18,179 nt of DNA, from NCBI GenBank assembly GCA_017431185.1, contig JAFRLP010000493.1, positions 1 through 18,179 on the forward strand, given 5' to 3'. Of the stretch, positions 7,551 to 14,201 are shown in pieces. Every line of letters begins with the position of its first letter. Positions within the stretch are counted from its first letter, which is position 1. The notes below the pieces were generated by a model that was not told where the DNA came from, did not search any database, and was given only the letters and a program-made list of their open reading frames with translations. A program made the position numbers and the translations under genes. This stretch comes from Victivallales bacterium. GTDB taxonomy: Bacteria > Verrucomicrobiota > Lentisphaeria > Oligosphaerales > Oligosphaeraceae.

Positions 7551-7961
7551 ATGGGGCTTTTCGACAGAGGCAGGGCGCAGCTCAGACGGGACAGGTACTA
7601 TGACAGCATAGCCGCCTATTCCCGCAATAGGGTTGTATTGCAAAGTGCCCTGCCCTGCAAAGTCGCCAGGACCCACGCCAGCGCGACGGAGGCCCGCTTC
7701 GGTTGGGAGACAATGGCTGTCCACAGCCATCGTTTCGACTTCATTGTTGACGCGGCGACGCTGGGGACAGTTCCTGAAGTCGGAGACGTGCTGGAATGGA
7801 ACGGCAAGGCTTTTGCAGTTGTCGAGCCAGTCGGCGAGACATGCTGGCAGTACCACGACAGGCTTTGCACCGTTTACAGGATACACGCTGAAATCTGCGT
7901 AAGGGAAACGGAGCCAGTGACGGCAGGTAGCACGGAGGTGCAGAATGGGCAGGCTGTTTGA
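7551..7961 (+). CDS. Head-tail joining / head completion protein (gpFII-like role)
   Basis: 136 aa from ATG 7551; a GTG two codons earlier (7545) is the alternative. GGAG at 7537-7540 sits 10 bases before the ATG but only 4 before the GTG, so I prefer ATG. The N-terminal third is helical and basic. The rest is beta-rich, with PEVGDVLEWNGKAFAVVEPV (75-94) followed by YHDRLCTVYRIHA (101-113), a pattern I associate with small connector proteins that stop DNA leaving and receive the tail. It lies between the decoration protein and the tail-completion genes, as lambda FII does. It overlaps the next gene by 17 bases. The exact role (adaptor or stopper) is inferred from order. Confidence 0.6.
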   Translation: MGLFDRGRAQLRRDRYYDSIAAYSRNRVVLQSALPCKVARTHASATEARFGWETMAVHSHRFDFIVDAATLGTVPEVGDVLEWNGKAFAVVEPVGETCWQYHDRLCTVYRIHAEICVRETEPVTAGSTEVQNGQAV

Positions 7962-8349
7962 GATTGCGTCAGAATTGGCCACGCAATGCGCGGAATACGC
8001 GGACAATGTGGCGGTTAAGCTGGCGCCCGACTACCAGCTGGGGGAACATGAGTTTGCAAGTCAAATCTATGTTGTTCCGACGGATGCGGACAAGGCGATA
8101 GAGTCACGGGCTGGCGCAAAGCGGCTTTACACCTACGAAGTCGGTTTGCTTAAATGGTGTAGGGATGAAAACGCGCTGAAGAGCGAAGTCGAAAACCTTG
8201 ACGAGCTGGCGGAATATCTGCTGGGGATGCAATTTACTGATGCATTTGTCGGCAGGGTTGAAACCAAGGCACTGTATTCAGTCGAGGCATACTCGAAGCG
8301 CAAGCAGTACGTTGGAGTTCTTGAAGTGCAGATCGAAGACCTGGAATGA
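7945..8349 (+). CDS. Tail terminator-like protein (gpU/gpZ region)
   Basis: 134 aa. An N-terminal helix (about 1-22) leads into alternating strands: VAVKLAPDY, SQIYVVPTD, RLYTYEVGLLKWC, then the helix SEVENLDELAEYLLGMQF, then TKALYSVEAYSKRKQYVGVLEVQI. This layout is common to small tail-completion or terminator proteins of siphophages, which cap the tube at the head-proximal end. The start lies inside the previous gene and the stop overlaps the next start (ATGA), so it is translated as part of the connector block. No catalytic motif is seen. Function is inferred from order and fold pattern. Confidence 0.55.
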   Translation: MGRLFEIASELATQCAEYADNVAVKLAPDYQLGEHEFASQIYVVPTDADKAIESRAGAKRLYTYEVGLLKWCRDENALKSEVENLDELAEYLLGMQFTDAFVGRVETKALYSVEAYSKRKQYVGVLEVQIEDLE

Positions 8350-8825
8350 AACTAAAGTGGTACATATCCGAGCTGATGGATAAGGTCAGGGAAGCCAACA
8401 AGGACTGGCTTTACAAGGCTGGCGCCTATGTTCGGAAGACCGCCAGGAACTCCATCAAGAAGGGGAAGACCACTAAGCGAACCATTTTCAACAGTTTTGG
8501 CGTAGCCCAGACGATAGTTGAGAATGGTTCGTCAAGACCAGGTGAACCGCCAAGGGACTTCAACGGCTGGCGCAGGACGTTCCATTTCGACGTTGACAAC
8601 ATCGCCGAAAATGTCGCAATCGGCCCGATAGCGGGAAAGCACGGAATACCGCCGCTCCACGAATACGGAGGGACTGGAACAGTGAAATGGCGGGAGATCG
8701 ACAGAAAGGGCAACTGGCACACCTTCAGGCGGTCCAGGAGCTATCCACCGAGGCCCACTATGCAGCCAGCCCTTGAGAAGAGCAAAACGACCGTTTCAAA
8801 GTTTTGGACAAATGCAATAAAATAG
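8346..8825 (+). CDS. HK97 gp10-like / gpZ-like tail completion protein
   Basis: 159 aa, basic. It carries hallmark motifs of the HK97 gp10 tail-component family: SRPGEPP (63-69), a LHEYGG motif (104-109) and YPPRPTMQPAL (133-143). These proteins join the tail to the head connector and are found just before the tail tube gene, as here. The start overlaps the previous stop as ATGA. A 14-base gap holding GGAGAC separates it from the tail tube gene. Confidence 0.8.
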   Translation: MKLKWYISELMDKVREANKDWLYKAGAYVRKTARNSIKKGKTTKRTIFNSFGVAQTIVENGSSRPGEPPRDFNGWRRTFHFDVDNIAENVAIGPIAGKHGIPPLHEYGGTGTVKWREIDRKGNWHTFRRSRSYPPRPTMQPALEKSKTTVSKFWTNAIK

Positions 8826-8839
8826 GAGACTAAGAGACA

Positions 8840-9286
8840 ATGGCAAAGAAAATCGGATATGCTGGCAAGCTCTATGGCGGCACTGCTGGCACCACCGCAA
8901 GCACGGAAATCACCCACGCCAAGAACGTGAAGGTTTCTGTTTCAATGGACACGGTGGATGCCACCGACAGAAGCAACAACGGCTGGAAGGACAACTTGAC
9001 GGCACTCAAGGACGCGTCCTTGAGCTTCACGCTTGTCTATGACAGCACGGACACGAACTACGCTGCCATCAGGGCGGCGGCGATTGCGGGCACACCCTAT
9101 GCATTCAAGCCTGACAACGGCAATGGAAGCGGGCTGGATGCGGACTGGGTTATTACCAAGTTTGACGAGAACCAGGACATCGGCGAGGCAATCAGCGCGG
9201 ACGTGGAGGCCGTGCCCTACTGCGGAAACCGTAACCCGACATGGACGTCAGACACCACGAGCAACAGCAACAGCACGCCAGCTTAA
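8840..9286 (+). CDS. Major tail tube protein
   Basis: 148 aa, beta-rich. Recognisable features of TP901-1-type major tail proteins are NVKVSVSMDTVDATDRSNNGW (about 28-48) followed by LTALKDASLSFTLVYD (53-68). It stacks as rings to make the tail tube. GGAGAC at 8825-8830, nine bases before ATG, is the same leader as the capsid internal start and decoration protein. The C-terminus ends in a Ser/Asn/Thr-rich tail. A terminator-like hairpin follows 37 bases after the stop, which would limit transcription into the lower-copy chaperone genes. Confidence 0.85.
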   Translation: MAKKIGYAGKLYGGTAGTTASTEITHAKNVKVSVSMDTVDATDRSNNGWKDNLTALKDASLSFTLVYDSTDTNYAAIRAAAIAGTPYAFKPDNGNGSGLDADWVITKFDENQDIGEAISADVEAVPYCGNRNPTWTSDTTSNSNSTPA

Positions 9287-9381
9287 TGGCTGGCAAGCAG
9301 GGCATTGATGCAGACGGGCGAAGTGCCCTGTTTCTTCGGAGACAGGGCATTTTCGACGGCGAAGGAGCTGATTTCAAATGA
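9286..9381 (+). CDS. 31-codon ORF spanning the terminator (possible leader peptide)
   Basis: This small ORF exactly fills the gap between the tail tube gene and the G-like gene. Its ATG overlaps the tube stop (TAATG) and its TGA overlaps the next start (ATGA), the two junction types used by real genes in this operon. The product has an imperfect internal repeat, QGIDADG and QGIFDGEG. It lacks a clear Shine-Dalgarno and would depend on coupling. Its codons cover the terminator hairpin, so ribosomes translating it could keep the terminator from forming. It could also be a chance frame; I recognise no family. Confidence 0.4.
   Translation: MAGKQGIDADGRSALFLRRQGIFDGEGADFK
9297..9331 (+). promoter_or_regulatory. 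Possible antiterminator hairpin competing with the terminator
   Basis: GCAGGGCA at 9297-9304 can pair with TGCCCTGT at 9324-9331 (eight pairs, one G-U, 19-base loop). That second segment is also the left arm of the terminator, so the two hairpins are mutually exclusive. The upstream arm shares AGGGCATT with the terminator's right arm region (9299-9306 and 9344-9351). Regulation by this switch is inference. Confidence 0.35.
9324..9353 (+). terminator. Intrinsic terminator with UUCG tetraloop
   Basis: TGCCCTGTTTC (9324-9334) pairs with GAGACAGGGCA (9339-9349) over 11 pairs (one G-U) around the very stable C(TTCG)G loop, and TTTT follows directly (9350-9353). The T run is short, so termination may be partial. 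That suits a site between the abundant tail tube gene and low-copy chaperone genes that must still be expressed. Confidence 0.7.
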
Positions 9382-9788
9382 AAATATGGCATGACACGGC
9401 TGGAAGGTCATGGGCGACCAGCATAAATGTTGGCACCATCAAGCGCGTCAAGGAACTGACGGGCAGAAACCTGTGAGACCTGGCGGGAGGCGAGCTGGCG
9501 GCAGAGGTCATGGGCGACCCATGCCTGCTGTGTGACATTCTCTATGCAATCCACCAGCCCGAGGCCGGAAAACTGGGGATAACCGACACCCAGTTTGGAG
9601 AGGCGCTGGCGGGCGACAGCATCGAGGAAGCCACGGACGCATTGATGAACGAGCTGATTGATTTTTTCCCGAATCGCCAGCGTCGGGAACTGCTGACACA
9701 GGCGATGAAACAGGCGAAGTTGGAGGAAGCCAGGGCGATAGAGAAGGCAAAAGGCGAACTGGTGAGGACTGCTTCAACGACTGTCTGA
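9378..9788 (+). CDS. Tail assembly chaperone, G-like, interrupted by in-frame TGA at 9474
   Basis: The frame opens at ATG 9378 with AAGGAG 10 bases upstream, runs 32 codons to a TGA (9474-9476), then continues open for 103 codons to 9788. Both parts look like one protein. The first ends in VGTIKRVKELTGRNL-like sequence. The second continues with DLAGGELAAEVMGDP and a later ALMNELIDFFP block, as in small tail-assembly chaperones found before tape measure genes. Without readthrough, only a fragment would be made, unless translation restarts at ATG 9510, which has a poorly spaced ribosome site. Possible causes are a sequencing error, a real nonsense mutation (from CGA or TTA, for example) or recoding. 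TGA is a normal stop elsewhere in this phage, so reassignment of the code is excluded. The 3' part contains the slippery site to the T-like frame. Confidence 0.7.
9405..9419 (+). repeat. 15-bp direct repeat, copy 1
   Basis: AGGTCATGGGCGACC at 9405-9419 recurs exactly at 9505-9519, precisely 100 bases downstream. The two copies are read in different frames (R-S-W-A-T and E-V-M-G-D), so they do not reflect a protein repeat. They flank the in-frame TGA at 9474. Confidence 0.6.
9505..9519 (+). repeat. 15-bp direct repeat, copy 2
   Basis: Second copy of AGGTCATGGGCGACC. Recombination between the copies would delete 100 bases including the TGA, but since 100 is not a multiple of three it would put the two parts of the chaperone gene out of frame. 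Confidence 0.6.
9662..9668 (+). promoter_or_regulatory. U UUU UUC slippery heptamer for -1 frameshift
   Basis: In the chaperone frame the codons are GAT TTT TTC, which gives T TTT TTC, a canonical X XXY YYZ slippery heptamer. The -1 frame has a TGA at 9659-9661 and becomes open exactly at 9662, then stays open to 10066 through the T-like domain. Tail chaperone pairs in lambda and many siphophages are made by such a shift. A second weaker candidate is A AAA G at 9749-9753. I see no well-spaced downstream stimulatory structure; a short TCCCGA/TCGGGA stem (9667-9688) begins too close to the site. Confidence 0.6.
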
Positions 9789-10066
9789 GGCTTGCGGCGC
9801 TGGCTTGCGTGGAGCCGTGGAGCTTCACGATGAGGGAATTGAACACGATGGCGGAGGCAAGGCAGGAGGCCGATTGGGAGCGGGCCAGCTGGATAATGCA
9901 CACCATAGCCAACTTTTCATTTGGCAACGAGGAGCATTGGACCCCCGACGACTTCAACCCGATTAGGATTGCAGAGAAGCAGGCAAAGGAAAGGCACTTG
10001 AGTCTTGACGAGGTTTTCAATCCGCTGATTGAGAGCGGCAGCATAGAGGTTAGACGAAATGGCTAG
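9662..10066 (+). CDS. Tail assembly chaperone T-like part, read by -1 frameshift
   Basis: Open in the -1 frame relative to the G-like gene for 134 codons. The conserved-looking part starts about codon 38 with CFNDCLRLAALACVEPWSF and continues MRELNTMAEARQEADWERAS and the block EEHWTPDDFNPIR, a pattern typical of the second tail chaperone before the tape measure gene. Recognisable sequence begins upstream of the first usable start (GTG 9809; next ATG 9830), and no ribosome binding site precedes either, so frameshifting from the G-like gene is the best explanation. G-T fusions bind the tape measure and recruit tube subunits. The stop overlaps the tape measure start by eight bases. If frameshifting is wrong, the coding region would be 9809-10066 (85 aa). 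Confidence 0.7.
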   Translation, partial: FFPESPASGTADTGDETGEVGGSQGDREGKRRTGEDCFNDCLRLAALACVEPWSFTMRELNTMAEARQEADWERASWIMHTIANFSFGNEEHWTPDDFNPIRIAEKQAKERHLSLDEVFNPLIESGSIEVRRNG

Positions 10067-12434
10067 AGGCGTAAAAGCTGGGCAAGCGTATGTTGAGTTA
10101 TTCAGCGACAATTCAAAGCTGATGCAGGGATTGTCGAAAGCCCAGTCTATGCTTAACAGATGGGGCAGCAAGATTGCAAAGCTGGGGGCCAGGATCACGG
10201 GAGCCGTTTCATTGGGTGCGATGCCAGCCCTTGTCAGCACGAAGGTATTTGCCGACTTTGACGATGCAATGAGGACTGTCAAGGCCGTGACGGGAGCGAC
10301 CAAGGAGCAATTTGAAGAGTTGACGGCGACAGCAGAGAAGCTAGGACGCGAAACGTCCTTTAGTGCGAAACAGGTAGCGGAGGGAATGGCGGCACTTGGA
10401 AGAATGGGATTCAAGCCCGACCAGATAGAGGCCGCCATACCCGCCGTGATGGATTTGAGCAAGGCCACGGGCACCGACCTTGCGACCGCAGCAGAGATTG
10501 CGGCCAACAACATGAATGTTTTCGGCATGAGCGCAAGTGAAATGACCAGCGTTGCGGACATTTTGACAGCTACGGCGAACGGGAGCGCACAGACACTGGG
10601 AGATTTGGGGGAGGCATTGAAGATGGCCGCGCCCCAGGGCGCGGCGGCTGGCGAGAACATCAAGACCGTTGCGGCATCATTGGGCATTTTGGCGAACATG
10701 GGTATAAAAGGGAGCCTTGCTGGGAACGCATTGAAAAAGGCATATAGCCAATTTGCAAAGACCAAAGTGCAAGACAAGCTGGCGGAAGTCGGCATTAGGA
10801 CCACCACCGACACGGGGGAGCTTAGATCGATGCCCGACATCATGGCGGAAATCGGCGAGGCGATGGCGAGGATGCCAAGTGCCAAGAAACTGGCATTTGC
10901 GGAAGAAATCTTTGACATGCGCGGAGCCCTGGCGGGCCTGAACCTGGGGGCGAAGACGGAGGAGCTGAGGAAATTCCTTGAAATGCTTGACAATTCCAGT
11001 GGCACGGCGCAGAGGCAGAGCCTTGAAAATGATGCAGGAGTGGGAGGCACCTTCAGGCGGATGGCGAGCGCGGCGGAGGGGATGGCCATAACCTTCGGCA
11101 GGATAATCGGAGATGCTTTGCAGCCGTATCTTGAGGGAATGGCGAAAATGCTGTCTTCGCTTGCGGAATGGTTGAAAAGGCACAAGCAGGCCATATTGAC
11201 GGCCACGAAGTTTGTCCTGGGAATTGGCGCCGCTGGCGTGGCGTTGCTGGCATTCGGAAAGGCTTTGCAGCTTGCGTCATTGGCCATTGGCGTTCTGCAC
11301 GGTGTATTGGCTGGAGTTGGAGCCGTGTTTGGCTTCCTTCGAACCGTCGTTATCGCCACGGCTGGCGCAATCAAGTTCCTTCAGGGAATCAGCATCACAT
11401 TCGCTGGCGTGGCAGGCGCGATCCAGATGGCCGTCCACGGGATAACAGGCGCGTTTATCGCATTGAAGACAGTTCTTATGGCACTGGTTGCAGCGAACCC
11501 TGCAACGATACTGCTGGCGGGGCTTGTCGCATTGGGAGCCTACGCATTATGGGCGAGCGACCTTTTCACGGGACTGGGGGACGCAGTGGCCAACGCCTTC
11601 GGAGGCGGCTGGGATGCGATGAAAGAGACGTTCCAGGCATTGAAGACAACATTCTCCGCTGGCGACATGGCGGCGAGCTGGCAGGTTGCGTTGGCTGGCG
11701 TCAAGCTGGCGTTTGCTCAGTTCATGCAGGGATTTGCACCCTACTGGGACAAGTTCTGCTTCATTATCAGCGAAACATGGGAGCAGATGGGGGATTCCAT
11801 TTTGAAAATCTGGAATTGGGTAAAAGGATCTGTTTTATCCGTGTTCTATTCCATGATGGCGAGTGCGACAAAGGCGATAGGGACGGTAATCGGAAGCGCC
11901 AAGAAGGCCTGGAATTGGATGAAGGCTATAACGCCAGGCAGTGGCTACACGACGGAAGACGCTGAAAGGGACAACGCAAAAAACGACGACGAGGTTGAGG
12001 CCAAAGCGGACGTTTACGAAGAAAAAAGCAATGCGGCCCTGCGTTCAATCTTTGAGAACAATCGATACATAGACCAGATGGCGCAACAGCGCACGATGAA
12101 CGACAGCCGCAACTATTGGGACCAGATGGCGAAGGATGCCAGGGACGCGATGCAGACGGCAGTCAAGGCGGCAACGGAAAAGGCCGAGGAGGAACGGAAG
12201 AAGCAGGAAGCCACAACCCTGCAAGTGAAGCCGCCGAAGCCAAAACAGATGCCGAAGATGCCCGCCAAGCTAAGCGGTTTGGAAAGTTTGAACAGAGCTG
12301 GAGGCAGCTTCAACGCCAGGAGCTTTGCTGGCGGCGGCAATGTGGACTGGGGGCTAATCAAGAGCATCAAGGAAGGTGTTAAAAAAATTGAAAAGAACAC
12401 GGAAACCGACAAGGAAGACGAGGTTTTTGCATAA
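10059..12434 (+). CDS. Tail tape measure protein (TP901 type)
   Basis: 791 aa. The TP901 tape measure core spans about residues 60-290: FADFDDAMRTVKAVTGA (64-80), ETSFSAKQVAEGMAALGRMG (98-117), and the following VMDLSKATGTDLATAAEIAA region. Residues about 379-500 are strongly hydrophobic, with several possible membrane-spanning helices, which usually help DNA cross the host envelope. The C-terminal 200 residues are charged and helical with a Lys/Pro-rich section. Tape measure length sets tail length; at about 0.15 nm per residue this predicts a tail of roughly 120 nm. That fits a siphovirus. The start overlaps the T-like stop and the gene's own stop forms TAATG with the next gene. Confidence 0.93.
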   Translation: MARGVKAGQAYVELFSDNSKLMQGLSKAQSMLNRWGSKIAKLGARITGAVSLGAMPALVSTKVFADFDDAMRTVKAVTGATKEQFEELTATAEKLGRETSFSAKQVAEGMAALGRMGFKPDQIEAAIPAVMDLSKATGTDLATAAEIAANNMNVFGMSASEMTSVADILTATANGSAQTLGDLGEALKMAAPQGAAAGENIKTVAASLGILANMGIKGSLAGNALKKAYSQFAKTKVQDKLAEVGIRTTTDTGELRSMPDIMAEIGEAMARMPSAKKLAFAEEIFDMRGALAGLNLGAKTEELRKFLEMLDNSSGTAQRQSLENDAGVGGTFRRMASAAEGMAITFGRIIGDALQPYLEGMAKMLSSLAEWLKRHKQAILTATKFVLGIGAAGVALLAFGKALQLASLAIGVLHGVLAGVGAVFGFLRTVVIATAGAIKFLQGISITFAGVAGAIQMAVHGITGAFIALKTVLMALVAANPATILLAGLVALGAYALWASDLFTGLGDAVANAFGGGWDAMKETFQALKTTFSAGDMAASWQVALAGVKLAFAQFMQGFAPYWDKFCFIISETWEQMGDSILKIWNWVKGSVLSVFYSMMASATKAIGTVIGSAKKAWNWMKAITPGSGYTTEDAERDNAKNDDEVEAKADVYEEKSNAALRSIFENNRYIDQMAQQRTMNDSRNYWDQMAKDARDAMQTAVKAATEKAEEERKKQEATTLQVKPPKPKQMPKMPAKLSGLESLNRAGGSFNARSFAGGGNVDWGLIKSIKEGVKKIEKNTETDKEDEVFA

Positions 12435-13294
12435 TGGCAACGGAGAATTACACAGTTACACAGCTATACGAAAACGCGGATGTGGAGTACAGCCCGAGCC
12501 TTGGCAGGCACACCAGCGGTAAGCTGAAATTCAAGGTTGCTGGCGCGGACAGCGAGGAGCAGGCCCTTCTGTACGCGACGGAGAAGATCCCGAAGGCGTA
12601 CCTTCGGATGGATCTGCGGCGGCTCAACGTCGAGAGCCGCCTGACATCCAATGTGTGGGTAGTCGGGGCAAGCTATGAATACAGGACGAACCGCATTAGC
12701 ATAAGCACGAACAATTTGCCAGAAGAAGTCATACGCTATACGCTATCGACCACGACGGCCACGGTCAAGTTTTCAAGGAAGACGCAAGGCAAATATGCGA
12801 ATAGTGGCGTTCCAACGCCTATACCCGACTACAACGGGGCTATCAATGTGCAGGATGGAAGGCCCCAGGGATGCGAAATCAAGATTCCCGTATTGGGGAT
12901 GCAGATTACGCACTACTGGAAAAAATCGACTTTCACCACGAATCTTAGAAACTCCATACTGTTGCACGGATCATACATCAACAGCAGCGAGTTCAGAGGT
13001 TTTCCAGAAAGGACCCTGCTTTTCACTGGCGCCGATATTCAAGAAGTTGACAACGGAGACAGGAAGCTGGTACAGGTTGATTTCCAATTTGAGATTAGCA
13101 ACAACGAAAACGACGTGGAGGTTGAAGGCTGGCACGGCGGCCCGATACAGAAAGCGGGCTGGGACTACCTTTGGATTGACTACAGGGAGATTATAGCTGG
13201 GAGGGGAACGACCACATATCCTGCATACGCCTATACGGAAAGGGTTTACCCTGCCTGTGATTTTTCCACGCGCCTGGGGCTAAGCAACCATTAG
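12434..13294 (+). CDS. Putative distal tail / tail-tip protein, unknown family
   Basis: 286 aa, beta-rich, no signal peptide or membrane helix. It begins with a compact N-terminal domain (about 1-110, ending in IRYTLSTTTATVKFSRK). A middle region around VLGMQITHYWKKS (about 155-167) follows. The C-terminus has GWDYLWIDYREI (about 242-253) and PAYAYTERVYPACDFSTRLGL (about 263-283). I recall similar C-terminal patterns after tape measure genes in planctomycete prophages, but that is memory, not a search. Position directly after the tape measure suggests the distal tail ring or hub. It starts at TAATG overlapping the tape measure stop. Confidence 0.5.
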   Translation: MATENYTVTQLYENADVEYSPSLGRHTSGKLKFKVAGADSEEQALLYATEKIPKAYLRMDLRRLNVESRLTSNVWVVGASYEYRTNRISISTNNLPEEVIRYTLSTTTATVKFSRKTQGKYANSGVPTPIPDYNGAINVQDGRPQGCEIKIPVLGMQITHYWKKSTFTTNLRNSILLHGSYINSSEFRGFPERTLLFTGADIQEVDNGDRKLVQVDFQFEISNNENDVEVEGWHGGPIQKAGWDYLWIDYREIIAGRGTTTYPAYAYTERVYPACDFSTRLGLSNH

Positions 13295-13307
13295 AGGAGG
13301 GACATGG

Positions 13308-14201
13308 ATGATTGGCAAGGTAAACACAGGCGACAGGTTGCGGATCAAGGCGGATGAGTGGAACGAAATAGCGAACCATGTTAACGCTGGAAACACCGCC
13401 CGCGACGCCGATTTTCGCCACGACAGCGGCGAAGTCGTCATCTACAATCCAGAACGTGATTTTCTTCTGAGAAAGGGGATGGTGGGGTTCATTGCTGGCG
13501 CACCGACGGGGGATTTGAGACAAAGACCCTGCTTGTCTGTCAGGCGGACAGGCCAGCAAACCGAATACATCAACAACAACAGACAGGTTGCAGTAATAGC
13601 GCAAGAGGACATAGCAGGTCAGTTTTGCGGCAAGGGGAGAATTAGCGGCTATTCATACGCGCTTTTTCAGAATGTCAGGCGAGGCGAGGAATACGCGGAG
13701 GTAAACCAGGACGGCTTTTTTAATTCAGCCAGTACAGGAAACATCAAGATAATCTACATCACCCCGAACACCATAGAGCTTGACGGAAAGACGCTGTATG
13801 AGGGATTTGTCAGCTTTGGAAGCGGCAGCGGCGGGCAGGCTGGGCAGTTTGACAGCATCGCCTACAAGGACGGCGACCAATGGAAGGTCAGGATATATGA
13901 CAGTAGAAACACAAGCTACACAATGGCTGGCAGCGTCTATGTCAACGGAGGCGGCAGAGATTATGGCGTGGCCTGCCAGGAGTTCAACATAAGCGACAAG
14001 TGCATAATTTACATTGAAGTTTGGTATGAGAACAGCGATTACAGAGCGACCTTGAAGCAGGCAAGCGGAGACATCGTGCATGAGGACGGCAAGTGGAAGA
14101 CCGTCATTTGCAATGTGACGAAGAACAGCATTGGAGATGGGTATAGCTGCAGGAATCCACGGGGACTTGGGGCAGTGCAGGTAACGGGGGTGTGGGCATG
14201 A
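13308..14201 (+). CDS. Tail protein of unknown function
   Basis: 297 aa. The start is set by GAGGAGG at 13294-13300, seven bases before ATG 13308; the ATG at 13304 is out of frame. The N-terminus, MIGKVNTGDRLRIKADEWNEIAN, resembles the opening of structural proteins in tail modules. A Gly/Ser-rich hinge (SFGSGSGGQAG, about 170-180) divides it into an N-terminal part and a beta-rich C-terminal part (about 181-297) ending in GLGAVQVTGVWA. That suggests a virion-binding domain plus an exposed domain. No enzymatic motif is visible. The stop overlaps the next start as ATGA. Confidence 0.5.
   Translation: MIGKVNTGDRLRIKADEWNEIANHVNAGNTARDADFRHDSGEVVIYNPERDFLLRKGMVGFIAGAPTGDLRQRPCLSVRRTGQQTEYINNNRQVAVIAQEDIAGQFCGKGRISGYSYALFQNVRRGEEYAEVNQDGFFNSASTGNIKIIYITPNTIELDGKTLYEGFVSFGSGSGGQAGQFDSIAYKDGDQWKVRIYDSRNTSYTMAGSVYVNGGGRDYGVACQEFNISDKCIIYIEVWYENSDYRATLKQASGDIVHEDGKWKTVICNVTKNSIGDGYSCRNPRGLGAVQVTGVWA

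Noticed and set aside
9474..9476. Reassigned TGA (Trp or Gly) or selenocysteine
   Set aside because: Several well-supported genes here end in TGA at ATGA overlaps, so TGA is a stop. No selenoprotein family or SECIS-like context is evident.
9667..9688. TCCCGA/TCGGGA stem as a frameshift stimulator
   Set aside because: It starts at the slippery site itself instead of 5-8 bases downstream, and the stem is only six pairs with an unpaired interior.
9917..11374. 485-codon open frame on the minus strand
   Set aside because: Shadow of the tape measure and T-like genes; the protein is a low-complexity mix of Ala, Pro and Ser with no motif.
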